A DNA stretch of 64,000 bases from Cranoglanis bouderius. Its lineage: Eukaryota; Chordata; Actinopteri; Siluriformes; Cranoglanididae. Of the stretch, positions 44,351 through 56,776 are shown piece by piece. Location of the stretch: assembly GCA_023630585.1 (NCBI GenBank), contig CM042568.1, positions 1,659,016 through 1,723,015 of the forward strand, in the 5' to 3' direction. The stretch's first letter is position 1. Each line of letters begins with the position of its first letter. The translations under genes and the position numbers were made by a program. Below the pieces are notes generated by a model, which ran no database searches, was not told where the DNA came from, and saw only the letters and a program-made list of their open reading frames with translations.

Positions 44351-45240
44351 TTGTAACAAACTATTGCTTTTTTTTTTAATTTTATGTATGAACACAGACA
44401 AAGTGGAGTGATACAGACAATGAAATTTCCCAGTGCTGTTATACTAAATATGGTATCAACACTCTTGGAATGCTGCTTGTCCAATCCAATTAGTGGATCA
44501 GAACTAACAGTTGTATAATGGTTCTTTATTACGTAAAGGTATTCCAGTTTCAACCCTTTTGATAGAGAACCATTCTGTTGTAGGGTTCAACCTACAACCT
44601 TTAAGGGCTCTCGTAGAGACAACCAAAGAAACTTTAAGCTTTCCAGATTTGACCTTTTTCTAAATATGTATAGTTTTGGACATCAAATAAGAGTGGTGTT
44701 TTATTGTACATGTTGGGTACTGAAGGGTGTGTGCATTAAAATGCCTACAGCTAACCATTTCAGTCTTAAGTTCACAACTAATGCCTGAACCTCTGACTTG
44801 TGTAAAAAGACTTGTGAATACCGTTGCTGGGAAGAAACAAATTAAGACGTATTCATCTTCAGTAACCGCTTAATTCTGGTCAGGGTCATGGCAGAAGCCA
44901 GAGCCTATCCTGGGAACACTGGGCTGGGACTGGGTGGGAGAATACACACTGGATACATAGTATAGGGGAACATCTCCTCAACCACCACCAGTGTGTAGCA
45001 TCCACCTGGATGATGTGACATAGTGCACCAGAATGCCCACCACACACCAGCTATAGGTGGAGAGGAGAGGAGGGTGATGTAGCCAATTCAGGGATGGAGA
45101 TTATTAGGGGACCATGTATATAAGGGCCAGTTATATACAATATAATATATATAAGCCATGTAGATAAGGGCCAATGGGAAATTTCACCAGGACACCGGGG
45201 TTATACCCCTACCCTTCATGAGAATTGTCCTGGGATTTAA
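44351..45240. other. Repeat-derived spacer in copy 1
   Basis: 44390-44830 is colinear with 49480-49920. About 44850-44960 carries TGGTCAGGGTCATGGCAGAA and ATCCTGGGAACACTGGG, a common fish retroposon tail. No host gene. Confidence 0.5.
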
Positions 45241-45740
45241 TGACCACAGAGAGTCAGGACCATCCAAAAGACTGCTGTTTTTACAGTATAGTATCCCCAT
45301 CAACAGTGATTGCACCACCTGCTGGCCTCCCTAATACCACTTCTAGCAGCAGCCTTAGTTTTCCCCCCGGAGGTCACCCATCCAAGTACTGGACAGGCTC
45401 AACACTGTTTAGCTTCAGTGGGAAACCAGGTGAAAACTGCAGGGAGATAAGGCTCTGGCTTGTAGCAAGCCTAGCCAATCCACCAACCTGCATGTTTTCA
45501 GACATGCAGTGGTACAGTGCTTCCTGAAAGTAAGGACTATATATTCTGTAGTGCTTCTCTCTACAAAATGCTCCACTGTCACCATCTACTGTAACAATTC
45601 TGAAATGCAAAGCTTCAACCTTTTTAACAACTGTTTAGTTGGAGGTACAGAAGCCCAGGCCCCTGAACCACCTTCTGTGAAATTTATATTTGTTATTTTA
45701 TATATTTATTTATTTTTGTCATGAACATAAGTTGACTATT
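45241..45740 (-). repeat. Repeat with 5S rRNA-like segment (antisense)
   Basis: CACCCATCCAAGTACTGGAC followed by TTTAGCTTCAGTGG, read on the minus strand, resembles the internal part of 5S rRNA (AGCTAAGC ... AGTACTTGGATGGG). It is too diverged for a gene. It is probably a 5S-derived SINE or a repeat that captured 5S sequence. The second copy near 50225-50320 lacks the AGTACTTGG part. Confidence 0.4.
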
Positions 45741-45944
45741 TAGGTTGTCTTATTATCAGGCTATTTAGTATTTCCCCCCAATCTATTATCTTGTTATTTA
45801 TTTAATACAGTTCTAGGCCCAGATTCATATTAGAGTTAGCTTACACTTTATAGTAACTTTCTTTAATACAACATTAATAGCTATGAATGAAACATTAACT
45901 ATTCTGAATTTGACAATTAACAAATGAACAAAAGTTATTCCAAA

Positions 45945-46682
45945 TTTTATACACTCACCATCGACTTTATTATGAACACCTGTACACCAGCACATTTATG
46001 CAGTTGTCTAATCAGACAGTCGTGTGGCAGCAGCACAGTTAAAAAAAAAATTCATGCAGATACAGGTCAAGAACTTCAGTTAATGTTCACATCAGACATC
46101 AGAATGAAGAAAATGTGTGATCTCTGTGACTTTAACTGTGGCATGGCTGTTGGTGCCAGATGGGCTGGTTTGAGTATTTTAGACTTACTTATGATCTCCA
46201 GGGAATTTCACACACGACAGTCTCTAGAGTTTACACAGAATGGTGCAAAATACAAAAAACACTGAGTGAGAGGAAAGTGGCCAAATTGGTTTGAGCTTCC
46301 AGGAAGGATACAGTAACTTAAACCACTCTTTACAACCAAAGTGTCTCAGTATGCACAAAACATCGAACCTTGAGGTGGATGGGCTGCAACGGCAGAAGAC
46401 CACATCAGGTTCCACTCCAGATTCCACTCCAGATTCCACTCCGAAACCAGGTTCGTCTTTTTACAGTCTTCAACTGTCCAGTCTGTGCCCATGATAGCGT
46501 CAGATTCCTGTTCTTGGCTGACATGAGTGGAACCCAGTGTGGTTTTCTGCTGTTGTAGTCCATCCATCTCAAGGTTTGATGTTTTGTGTATTTTAAGTGA
46601 AACTTAGTCACTTGGAAGTACTGTGTGTCCAACGAATGCAAGCAAGATGGACCCAATCGGCCTGATGGTGGCACTATAGCGC
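45945..46682. mobile_element. Fold-back Tc1-like fragment (copy 1)
   Basis: Plus-strand frames give CDLCDFNCGMAVGARWAGLS, a Tc1-type N-terminal DNA-binding region. From about 46450 the sequence turns round: CCTGTTCTTGGCTGACATGA is the inverse of transposase sequence encoding SAKNR-like residues. Sense and antisense parts meet head to head. Confidence 0.65.
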
Positions 46683-47296
46683 CAGCACTTACGTTTTCCA
46701 AACATTTGACTGTCTTTATTTTCACAACATGTTAACAACACAAACCTGTCAGCATCTGCATTTAAACAAGACAACAGAGAACAAAAGAACAGACTATGGA
46801 ACAGAACAGAAGAGAAAGTGTGTGTAGAGAGAGAGCGAGTGTTTGTGTGTGTTAGCATGTTTGCATTAGCATGTGTGTGTGTGTGTGTGTGCCCTGCCTC
46901 CGTCGACACGCTCACGTCTTCCCCCTCTCCAGGACTGAGCCGCTAAAAAAGTGAGCGTTTGTTGTGTCCGCATTCAGACCACTGCAGCGTATCGCGAGAC
47001 TCGCGACCTCAGTGTACGTGATTAAAACGGATTATTAAAACTACATATATTCATTAATGTTTAACAGTAATGGAGGAACGCCACCAAATGTAGAAAGTAA
47101 AAGTACATTTCTGTGATTAAAAATGAACTTGAGTAAGAGTATACGTATGGCCCGTTAAACCTACTCTTAAAAGTAGATTTTTTTTCTCAAAAAGTCACTC
47201 AAGTAAATATAACGACGTAAATATAGCACGTTACTACCCACATCTGCCTAACCCCCCACTCCCCCCCCCCCTTTTGTTTTCATTAAACTATGTACA
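46683..47296. other. Spacer between the two duplicated segments
   Basis: (GT)n tracts at about 46835-46890. 47050-47230 has AAGTAAAAGTACATTTCTGT and CAAAAAGTCACTCAAGTAAA, typical of a common fish repeat. C-run at about 47259-47271. No gene. Confidence 0.45.
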
Positions 47297-47614
47297 GGTG
47301 CATCTCAATAAATCAGAATGTCTTGGAAAAGTTCATTTATTTCAGTAATTCAACTCAAATTGTGAAACTCGTGTATTAAATAAATTCAAGCCTAGTGAAC
47401 CAAACTGAGAGACCATTTTGAAGGCTCAGGAAACCTTTGCAAGTGTTTTGAGTTGATTAGCGGATTGGCATGTCACCATATTCTAATTTGTTGAGATAGT
47501 GAATTGGTGGGTTTTTGTTAAATGTGAGCCGAAATCATCACAATTAAAAGAACCAAAGACTTAAACTACTTCAGTCTGTGTGCATTGAATTTATTTAATA
47601 CACGAGTTTCACAA
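47297..47614. mobile_element. Non-autonomous DNA transposon with perfect 30-bp inverted repeat
   Basis: TTGTGAAACTCGTGTATTAA at 47360 and its inverse, ending at 47614, are identical over 30 bp. The left terminus (GTGCATCTCAATAAATCAGA) is present, but its inverted partner is missing at the right, where chemokine sequence begins at 47623. The element was therefore truncated by the duplication junction. Confidence 0.7.
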
Positions 47615-47622
47615 CTCAACTG

Positions 47623-48060
47623 TTGAAAAGCTCAACTCAACCAGTGACTAAACCTTAATTGTTTTTCTACGACGCACCTTTCACCTACGGTTTGTTGCTT
47701 TGCATAAGAGGAGTAAAGATCATCTTTGAACATACAGTAAACATTTGCTTAAATGATTTTTGCATTATATTACTGATTCGAAATAAAGCTGCGGGCATGA
47801 ATTCATTTTATTTTTTGCGTTAATTCAGTGAAGTACATTTGTATTACTCATTATTGCAATATTTCTACTAAATAAATTCACATTTTAAAACATTGTTGTT
47901 TGTTTATAATGACACTTTAATAGCTACATTTGAATATTAATAAAGAAACAGACTTTTTGATAAAGAAAGAGTAAAAAAATCAATAGATCAGTATGTACAA
48001 TTACTTGCTACATATACAGTAATTTATAATCTGTATCACATTTCAGTTTAGAAACAGCCT
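47623..48060 (+). pseudogene. 3' end of chemokine gene F, duplicated fragment
   Basis: TTGAAAAGCTCAACTCAACC and ACTAAACCTTAATTG repeat the last codons of F, followed by its 3' UTR with both polyadenylation-signal candidates. No exon 1, 2 or Cys-encoding part of exon 3 is included, so it is not a gene. Confidence 0.85.
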
Positions 48061-48069
48061 GTAATTCAA

Positions 48070-48360
48070 CCTTCCTAAGTTCTCCCACACCACCTCACAC
48101 CCTCCAGTGGCTTCCTGTAGCTGCCTGCATCAGATTTAAAACACTGATGCTTGCCTACAAAGCCACAAACCGAGCAGCACCCACTTACCGCAAAGCGCTT
48201 ATCACACCCCACACTGCACCACGCTCCCACTGATCCTCTAGCGCTGCTCGACTGGTCCCACCATCTCTCAGGGTACAAGGAAGGCATGCGTCAAGACTCT
48301 TCTCTGTTCTGGCACCTAGGTGGTAGAATGAACTTCCCCTAGATGTCCGCCTGAGTCATT
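48070..48360 (+). mobile_element. LINE C-terminal fragment (copy 2)
   Basis: Same as 42990-43320, with a short deletion near 48096 relative to copy 1. Confidence 0.6.
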
Positions 48361-48954
48361 GGCAGTCTTAAAATAATGTCTAAAGACCTTCCTGAAGTAC
48401 TTAAATGAACACTATAATTTAAAAAATGTGTTGTCTGTGTGCTTTTCTTATGATATTACCTCCCTAGTTTTTAGACTGATGGTATTCTTCATCCATTATT
48501 CTTAATCTTAATCCATGACCTACGGAACCAGTATCAAGATGTACTGCATATTAATACTGTTACACACTGCGACAAGGTGCTGGCACTGGAGACTCCTTCC
48601 ATAATTTTACATAAACATCTCCTTATAGAAACTTCACTATATCAACAATTACACACATATTTGTAAATGTTTATGTGGAGTGTCCACCGTACAAGTCCCT
48701 GTGAACGAATTGTTACTATAAAAACAATAACGTATTAGAATGAGGACATTAGTGTAAAGCTTAACTACTGTCACCTTCTGACCCATCAGAATCCAGAAAT
48801 CAACAGCACTGTGTTATAATTAAACAATATCACACAAGAAAGAGTGTACAGAATATCAGCACGGCTATTTTAATATAGAGTAACCAAAACACTATGGTCA
48901 AATAATTTGTTTATTTTTCCTCCATCCATGAAAATAGTTAATTTTTTTATTTTG

Positions 48955-49460
48955 ATTGTGGTTGAGCCAAGCTGTACGGTGAGGTTGTGGTTGATTGAGG
49001 GGCAGGCAGGGATGAGGAGAAGCTCCATTTTTTCCAAGTTGAGCTTAAGGTGGCATTCCTTCATCCAGTTTGAAATGTCAGACAGGCAGGCAGAGATGCG
49101 CGCTGAGACGGATGGATCTTCAGGCTGGAAGGACAAATAGAGCTGGGTGTCATCAGCATAGCAGTGATATGAGAAGCGATGAGACTCAATCACAGGCCCC
49201 AGAGATGTAGTATAAATAGCAATGGACCCAGAACTGACCCCTGGGGAACCCCAGTTGTGAGTTGCTGAGTTTCAGAAACCCCTCCCCTCCACAATACCTT
49301 GAAGGATCTGTCTGAGAGATAGGATTCCACCCAGTACAGAGCCGTTCTGGTGATGCCTAGGATAGAGAGAGTTGACAGAGGGATCTGATGATTCACAGTA
49401 TCAAAGGCAGTGGAAAGGTCGAGTAGGATTAGGACAGATGATCTTGAGTTTGTAACAAAC
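48955..49460 (-). mobile_element. LINE-2-like fragment (copy 2)
   Basis: HCYADDTQLYLSFQPEDPSV and QLTTGVPQGSVLGPLLF on the minus strand. Only the catalytic half is kept. Confidence 0.85.
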
Positions 49461-50039
49461 TATTGCTAGATTTGGAATTTTATGTATGAACACAGACAAA
49501 GTGGAGTGATACAGACAGTGAAATGTCCCAGTGCTGTTATACTAAATACAGTATCAACACTCTTGGAACGCTGCTTGTCCAATCCAATTAGTGGATCAGA
49601 ACTAACAGTTGTATAATGGTTCTTTATTACATAAAAGTATTCTGGTTTCAACCCTTTTTGATAGAGAACCACTCTGTTGTAGGGTTCAACCTACAACCTT
49701 TAAGGGCTCTCATAGAGACAACCAAAGAAACGTTAAGATTTCCAGATTTGACCTTTTTCTAAATATGTATAGTTTTGGACATCAAATAAGAGTGGTGTTT
49801 TATTGTACACGTTGGGTACTGAAGGGTGTGTACATTAAAATGCCTACAGCTAACCATTTCAGTCTTAAGTTCACAACTAATGCCTGAACCTCTGACTTGT
49901 GTAAAATGACTTGTGAATACCCCTGCTGGGAAGAAACATATTAACACGCATTCATCTTCAGTAAACACTTTATCCTGGTCAGGGTCATGGCAGAAGCCAG
50001 AGTCTATCCTGGGAACACTGGGTTCAAGGTGGGAGATTA

Positions 50040-50058
50040 GACATCCATAGGGTCAATT

Positions 50059-50091
<33 letters not shown>

Positions 50092-50664
50092 GTTATATTT
50101 GTATAGCACTTTTCTAGACACTCAAAGTGCTTTACATAGTATAGGGGGGAAATCTCCTCAAATGGTGAAATTTCACCAGGACACCGGGGTTAAACCGCTC
50201 TTTATGAGAATTGTCCTGGGATTTTTAACGACCACAGAGAGTCAGGACCTCGGTTTAATGTCTGCTTAGCTTCAGTGGGAAACCAGGCAGGGTGATATGG
50301 CTCTGGTTCTAATTTAGCATAGCCAATCCACCTACCTGTATGTTTTCAGACATGCAGTGGTACAGTACTTCCTGAAAGTAAGGACTATATATTCTGTAGT
50401 GCTTCTCGCTACAAAATGCTCCACTGTCACCATCTACTGTAACAATTCTGAAATGCAAAGCTTCAACCTTTTTAACAACTGTTTAGTTGGAGGTACAGAA
50501 GCCCAGGCCCCTGAACCACCTTCTGTGAAATTTTTATTTTTTATTTTGTTTAATTTTTTTTTTGTCATGAACATAAGATGACTATTCAGGTTGTCTTATT
50601 ATCAGGCTATTTAATTCCCCCCCCAATCTATTATCTTGTTATTTATTTAATACAGTCCTAATAT

Positions 50665-50710
<46 letters not shown>

Positions 50711-50760
50711 ACCTGCTCATTTATGCAGTTGTCTAATCAACCAATCATGTGGCAGCAGAG
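50040..50760. repeat. Repeat-derived spacer in copy 2
   Basis: (AAT)n then TTTGTATAGCACTTTTCTAG and CAAAGTGCTTTACATAG, a common fish LINE tail. The diverged 5S-like repeat (50225-50320) and (AAT)n at about 50668-50708 follow. No gene. Confidence 0.55.
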
Positions 50761-51370
50761 CAATGCAAAAAAAATCATGCAGATACAGGTCAAGAACTTC
50801 AGTTAATGTTCACATCAAACATCAGAATGCAGAAAAAGTCTGATCTCTGTGACTTTAACTGTGGCATGGCTGTTGGTGTCAGATGGGCTGGTTTGAGTAT
50901 TTTAGAAACTTTTCACACACAACAGTCTCTAGAGTTTACACAGAATGGTGCAAAAAACATTGAGTGAGCGACAGTTCTGGGGGTGGAAATGCCTTATTGA
51001 TATGAGCGGTCAGAGGAAAATGACCAGGTTTGACCTTCCAGGAAGGATATAGTAATTTAGACCACTCTTTACAACCAAAGTGTCTCAGCATGCACAAAAC
51101 ATCGAACCTTGAGGTGGATGAGCTGCAACAGCGGAAGACCACATTAGGTTCCACTCCTGTCAGCCAAGAACAGGAATCTGAGGCTATCATGGGCACATAC
51201 AAGACAATTGAAGATTAGAAACAAATATCACCTGGTCTTTTTCCAGTCTTCAACTGTGTCCATGATAGCTTCAGATTCCGGTTCTTGGCTGACATGAGTG
51301 GAACCCAGTGTGGTTTTCTGCTGTTGTAGTCCATCCATATCAAGGTTTGATGCTTTGTGTATTCTAAGAT
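50761..51370. mobile_element. Fold-back Tc1-like fragment (copy 2)
   Basis: Sense part with CDFNCGMAVGVRWAGLS, antisense part from about 51245 (GGTTCTTGGCTGACATGAG). Same head-to-head arrangement as copy 1, so the fold-back predates the duplication. Confidence 0.65.
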
Positions 51371-51535
51371 GCTTTTCTGCTCACCACAGTTCTTCTTTGG
51401 TGCTGAAACATATTATACAAAGACCAAACTTTAAGTCCAAAAGTTTTAAGTGAAGTTTGGTCACTAGATAGTACTGTGTGTCCAACGTATGCAAGCAAGA
51501 TGGACCCAATCGGCCTGATGGTGGCACTATAGCGC

Positions 51536-52530
51536 AAAACAAAATAATTTTTTTTCACTGATTCCTAGGTTTAAGACAAATTAATCTAGCATGGATTATT
51601 TTTGCAGATTTTTTGCCATGATGGACATTTTTTGCCTGATTTGCATAATATGCTAAACATATTTATGTGAACTAGTCCTAGGACTTTTGGCCTGTGAGTG
51701 TGAACCTTAATAATTATCAAGAGCATCTTGAAATTTCTAAACAATATGCCTGCCATACATTAATCAGTTCTAAGGAGGTGGAGCTTGTGTTCTCAAACAG
51801 CTGTACATTTACGTTTTACATATACATTTATTTATATATAAGACGCTTTTATCCAAAGCAACTTATAGACAAGGAAATTCATGATTGGTTATATGGATTT
51901 GAACCAAACTTAAAATACATGACCAATCCCTCATCCACAAGGTTCTGGGGATGTCTGCAAAGACTGGTGCACGGTCATACATAAGGGGTGGAGCTAAAGT
52001 CAGATAGCTGTTTCTCAAGAACCGTAAGGCCGATCAAGCTGACATTTGGTATCTTGCATCTGTGCTAATGTGTAAGTAGATTTTTGATGATGACCTAATT
52101 ACTTAAAAAACATAGCCATCACTGGCCATTCCATTTTCAGCAGGCATTTGACGGGGTCAGTACTGAGCTGTCCTCGTGAAACTTGAATGGTAGATTCAGG
52201 GAGGGACCCACTGCTATCTGATGCAATCTCATTCATCTTGGCCACTGGGAGGCACTATTCATGTTCATAGGGTTTGGAGTTAAATTCAAATAGCTGTCAG
52301 GAACCAAAAAGCCAACTGAGCTGAGATTTTGTGTGCTGCATCAATCAGCTTCCAGCAGACATTTTACACAACTACCTTTGAGCTATTATTGAAAAAAACT
52401 TGAACAAAACTTGATAATTATGGTCTCTTTACTGCTCTATGAATCTGGGCAATAACTGGCCACTGGTGGTGCTATTTGCAAGGAGTGCTTGGACCCCACA
52501 GATTGCCATTTCCGGCTATGTTTATATTTA
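51536..52530. other. Spacer, no host gene seen
   Basis: AAGACGCTTTTATCCAAAGC at about 51841 is an L2-type tail. The rest (CAAGAACCGTAAGGCCGATC, GGCACTATTCATG) looks like an old interspersed repeat. No supported coding region. Confidence 0.45.
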
Positions 52531-53880
52531 GATAAATAGATTAAAACTATTTTATTGTCATTGCATAGTACAGGTACTCAGCAATGAAATGCAGTTCAGC
52601 ATCTAACAGAAATGCAAATAGTAGCACTGTGCAAATTAACAAAGTGCAGGTTGAATATACAGTGTAATATATACAGTAACTAAATAACAAGGCTATGGGC
52701 AGTGAATATGTGCAGTAGCTATTGAGTAGATAACAATATGAATAATAATTACACTATGTTATAACAGAAAAAATACTCTAATAGATATAAGAAATATGTA
52801 ATATATGCAAGTATTAATCATAAATATATTTAAGAGATATGTACATTGTGTATTTACACAACAGTACCCAGATTATTCATAGATAATATACAATGCATAT
52901 ACAGATAATATGCAGACATATAATGATAACCTAAGATTTATACTATGACTCCACAATTATATTGGTATAATACAGAATATACAGTATAGAACAGAGCTGC
53001 AGGATGATTACAGGTAGTAAAAACAGTGGCCTAATGGTGTGGTGTAGTGTAGTGTTTAGCAGGGTAAGGGTTGTGGGGAAGAAGCTGGCCCTGAGCCTGC
53101 TGGTTCTGGGGCGAAAGATTGAATGGAAGGAGTCCCTGAAGATGTTGCATGCTCTACACAGATATCTCATGTGGCGAAGATGTTCAGTGGGTGGGAGTTG
53201 GGCACCGATGATGCGTTTGACAGTTTTCAGCACCCTTTGCAGGGCATTTCTTTCAGACACCATGGAGCCGCCATACCACACTGTGACTGAGTTCCTCAGG
53301 ATGCTCTCAATGGTGAAACGATAGAAACTTGTCCAGATCTGGGGAGACAGATTAACTTTCTTCAGTCTCCTCAGGAAGTAAAGATACTGTTGCTCCTTTC
53401 TAACCAGAATTGAAATATCATGGTGCAAGGATAGATCCTCAGAGAGATGTGAATACGCAGGAAATTGAAGCTGAAGACTCTCTGCTTTAGTCCCATTGAT
53501 GTAGATGGGAGAGTGTCTGCTGTCTTTGGATTTCTGGAGGTCCACAGTGAGCTCTTTGATTTTCTCAGTGTTGAGGGTAAAGTTGTTGGTGGAACACCAT
53601 TCCGCTAGGCTTTGGCTCTCCTCCATGTAGGCCGACTCATCATTGTTGCTTATGTGATCTACCACCATGGTGTCATCTGCATTCTTGGTGATGATGTTGG
53701 AGTTATGCAGAGGCATACAGTCATGGCTGAACAGAGAGTAGAGCAGTGGACTCAGCACACAACCCTGTGGGAGGTCAGTGTTCAGGATGAGGGTAGAGAA
53801 CATGAGATTGCCAAGCTTAACAGACTGAGGTCTATTGATTAGGAAGTCCAGAATCCAACTGCATTATTATAGAACATATA
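52531..53880 (-). mobile_element. Non-LTR retrotransposon 3' half with a long open RT frame
   Basis: An uninterrupted minus-strand frame of 286 codons (53803-52943) covers the RT catalytic region (NADDTMVVDHISNNDESAYM; FADD is changed to NADD), the thumb (QQYLYFLRRLKKVNLSPQIW) and TVWYGGSM. It is the same family as 7160-8260 but younger-looking. The 3' UTR runs to about 52531. The 5' part is missing, so it is not autonomous. Confidence 0.85.
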
Positions 53881-54892
53881 GAAACACTTGAATCTGCCAA
53901 TGTTGACTAGTTACATTCATTTGCTTTATCTGTTGTCCGACTTTTAACACTGTGGCTCAGTTTTGGTTGGTATTGTCTTATATTAATTAAATTTATTTAC
54001 CTAGTTATTTAAAAAATAATAATAATAATAATAAGTTCAGTGTAGCGCATCCAGGACACACCCTGAGACCATTAGTAGATGTTTGATGTGCACTGAATGC
54101 TGATTTTTTTTTTTTAATCCTGGTAAAAATAATGCAAATTTCATGTTACAGATCGTGAATATAAACAAAAAGTGTAATTACCTATGTAAAGCATCATATA
54201 AACATTGTGTGTAGAGTACAGTACACTGAGGTGCTGCTCCTACATGCACCACCAGGTGGTATCTTTGCCTGTGGAACATCTAGTTTCATAAGCATGTGTG
54301 TGGAAATATGGGTCAGAGTTAGAATGAGTAGTAACATTAGGCCAGTTTGGCATGCCTGTCTAACCCTCATTAATTATACTTTCAAAAAATGAAATATCTT
54401 TACTGAATGACTAGAGAGCAATAAGAACTGTCCCTCTAAACACGAGCCTACTGGATTTCTATTTAAGATATTTTTCAGTGCCATAAATAGTGGCATGTAA
54501 GGCCGAATTCTACATCTGTGTGTACTGTGTGTGTTCTGAACAAGAGTTTCAGAAAGTACAGGAAGTTAAAAATGCTGATGCGTTCTGTTTTAGATTTCAG
54601 AAAATTGGCATCGTTAATACATGTTAGAAACACAACACCTGACGGTAGGAGTAAAAGAATAGGAATAAGAATAAATACAACAAAAAGAGAAGGAAGAGGA
54701 AACAAGAAAACGTAGCAAGGAACTTCATGTTTCCAGAAAGAGCCCTAATGAGATGTGCGTGTGATAAAATGCATCTCAATCTTTATTAATTAAGTATGAA
54801 TATAAAGTGTATAAAGTATGCATAAAGTATACTTTATATAGATACAAAATAACAAAGCTATTAATTAGTTGCATATTTTATATTACGCCTGC

Positions 54893-54949
<57 letters not shown>

Positions 54950-54993
54950 TTAGAATGAGTAATATGATTATATGATATTATTATTGTTATGCT

Positions 54994-55024
<31 letters not shown>

Positions 55025-55582
55025 GTGGTGTTGGTGGTGGTGGTGGTGGTGTGGTTGTCACTGTTGTTGTTACTGCTGTCCTTTAGTGTTTGTTGACGTT
55101 TTTGTCAATGTTGGTATTGTTCTTTATTCTTAGAAATATTTCAGGAATAATGAAGCGCGTATCCAACCTGAGCACTAACCTTTAACAGTGGTTTTCTTGC
55201 AGTCCAGGAAATTGAGTTCGGTTTTCTAGTATCTATCAGAGGACTTTAACCGCGGAGTTCCCACAGTCATCAAACCACAGCGCTGATTATTTTGTGACCT
55301 TTCAGAACATTAAACCAAATCCTACTGTCTGAGTTAATGTGGGTTTTCTACTACCGTGTGTGATCAGGAAGTTGGCTAATCTTCACTTAGCTCACTAAGC
55401 TCTGATCCAGTGTGATGTGGTTTGATGCGGTTAATGATATTGAATTGTTATATAGAAGATTATCAGTGTTTCTGTAGAGACGCGTAATAACTTCTGCATG
55501 TTTGATAATGAAGTTGATAAAAATGAAAGGCTTCGAGGTTTTTACCTAGGAGCTTCTTACCCACTTGATGTGGTTAACACAA

Positions 55583-55616
<34 letters not shown>

Positions 55617-55731
55617 GTGTGTGTGTATGTGTGTTTACTGTTGAAACTTCCTGCCTGCTGCTCATGCATGACACTCATCTCGCCCTTGCTAGGAAATTCA
55701 CACATATATATTTAGATTAAAAGTGTGCTTG

Positions 55732-55798
<67 letters not shown>

Positions 55799-56305
55799 GC
55801 GCCCCTACTGAAACAGAAGACCTTTAGAGAGGCGCATGCTCAAATTTAAAAATGGATAAGAGGTTAAAAAAAAAACAAAAAAGCAACTACAATGTAATAT
55901 TGAAAGAGAATATAAACTGGAATTTTAGAACAAACATCATATGTTATGTTTACACCTTAGAAGTGTTTGGTATTTATCAAAATGTGTTATTTGAATGATT
56001 ATTTGCTCAGTTGCCAACTCTCAGGCTGTTAGAGGACACGATTTATATTTACAACAACCGGCAGATGCCCCTAAATACATGCTGTTCAAACTAGCTACAA
56101 AATGATCAGAGAACTAACCTAAAATGTGACCTTCAGAATCAGACCCACTATATTACTGGCTGTCTATTATACTACTGCATGATTTGTCGATGAAGTGAAA
56201 TAATAATACGTCTAAACATAATGTGAGAACAAGCAAAAAAAAGTGAGAGACCGCTTTGAAAACCACAAATTACACTTGCTATCTATCACCATCAGGAAGT
56301 AGCTG
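53881..56305. repeat. Gene-poor spacer with microsatellites
   Basis: (AAT)n at about 54015-54035 and 54895-54949, (TTG)n/(TGG)n at about 54995-55052, (GT)n at about 55584-55632 and 55736-55797. Short frames near 54207-54715 show no family features. I see no host gene. Confidence 0.7.
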
Positions 56306-56776
56306 TCTCTGTATTAAGTACAGTGCAGAGTACTGTATGAAGTCGATGTTGTACGGTTTGGAGACAGTTGCACTGAGGAAAAGACAGGAGGAAGAGTTAG
56401 AGGTAGCAGAGCTGAAGATGTCGAGGTTCTCTTTGGGAGTGACGAGGACGGATAGGATCGGGAATGAGTACATCAGGGGGACAGCACATGTGAGATGTTT
56501 TGGAGACAAAGTTAGAGAGGCCAGGTTGAGATGGTTTGGACATGTTCAGAGGAGGGAGAGTGAATATATCGGTAAAAGGATGCCGAGGTTAGAGCTGCCG
56601 GGCAGGAGGCCGAGAGGAAGACCAAAGAGGAGGTTTATGGATGTAGTGAAGGAGGACGTGAAGGTAGTCGGTCTGAGAGAAGAGGATGCAGGGGATAGGG
56701 CTAGATGGAGGCAGATGATTCGCTGTGACGACCCCTGAAGGGAACAGCCGAAAGGAAAAGAAGAAGAAGAAGAAGA
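56306..56776 (+). mobile_element. 5'-truncated LINE 3' end with (AAG)n tail
   Basis: One open frame reads MLYGLETVALRKRQEEEL, EARLRWFGHVQRRESEYIG and RPRGRPKRRFMDVVKEDVK to a stop at 56736. It ends in (AAG)n at about 56757-56776. The YG.E and RWFGHV motifs mark the C-terminus of a non-LTR retrotransposon. Confidence 0.85.

Larger units (their letters stand above)
40937..46682. repeat. Segmental duplication, copy 1 (with Tc1 insertion)
   Basis: From TTGAAAGCTCAACTCAACC in exon 3 of gene F to CCTGATGGTGGCACTATAGC. It is colinear with 47623-51535 through the 3' UTR, LINE pieces, a 5S-like segment and a fold-back Tc1 fragment. It is longer than copy 2 because of the Tc1 element at 41320-42933 and more LINE-2 sequence. 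Confidence 0.8.
47623..51535. repeat. Segmental duplication, copy 2
   Basis: Colinear with 40937-46682 as described there, without the Tc1 element. Differences include a MITE-derived stretch at about 48560-48830 in place of part of the LINE-2 and an added (AAT)n tract at about 50668-50708. Confidence 0.8.

Noticed and set aside
46370..46558. Small open frame with PDSTPDSTP-type repeats
   Set aside because: A local tandem of CAGATTCCACTC inside the fold-back Tc1 fragment.
54518..54715. Lys/Arg-rich 65-codon frame
   Set aside because: Low-complexity end, no family resemblance, and it lies in a microsatellite-rich spacer.
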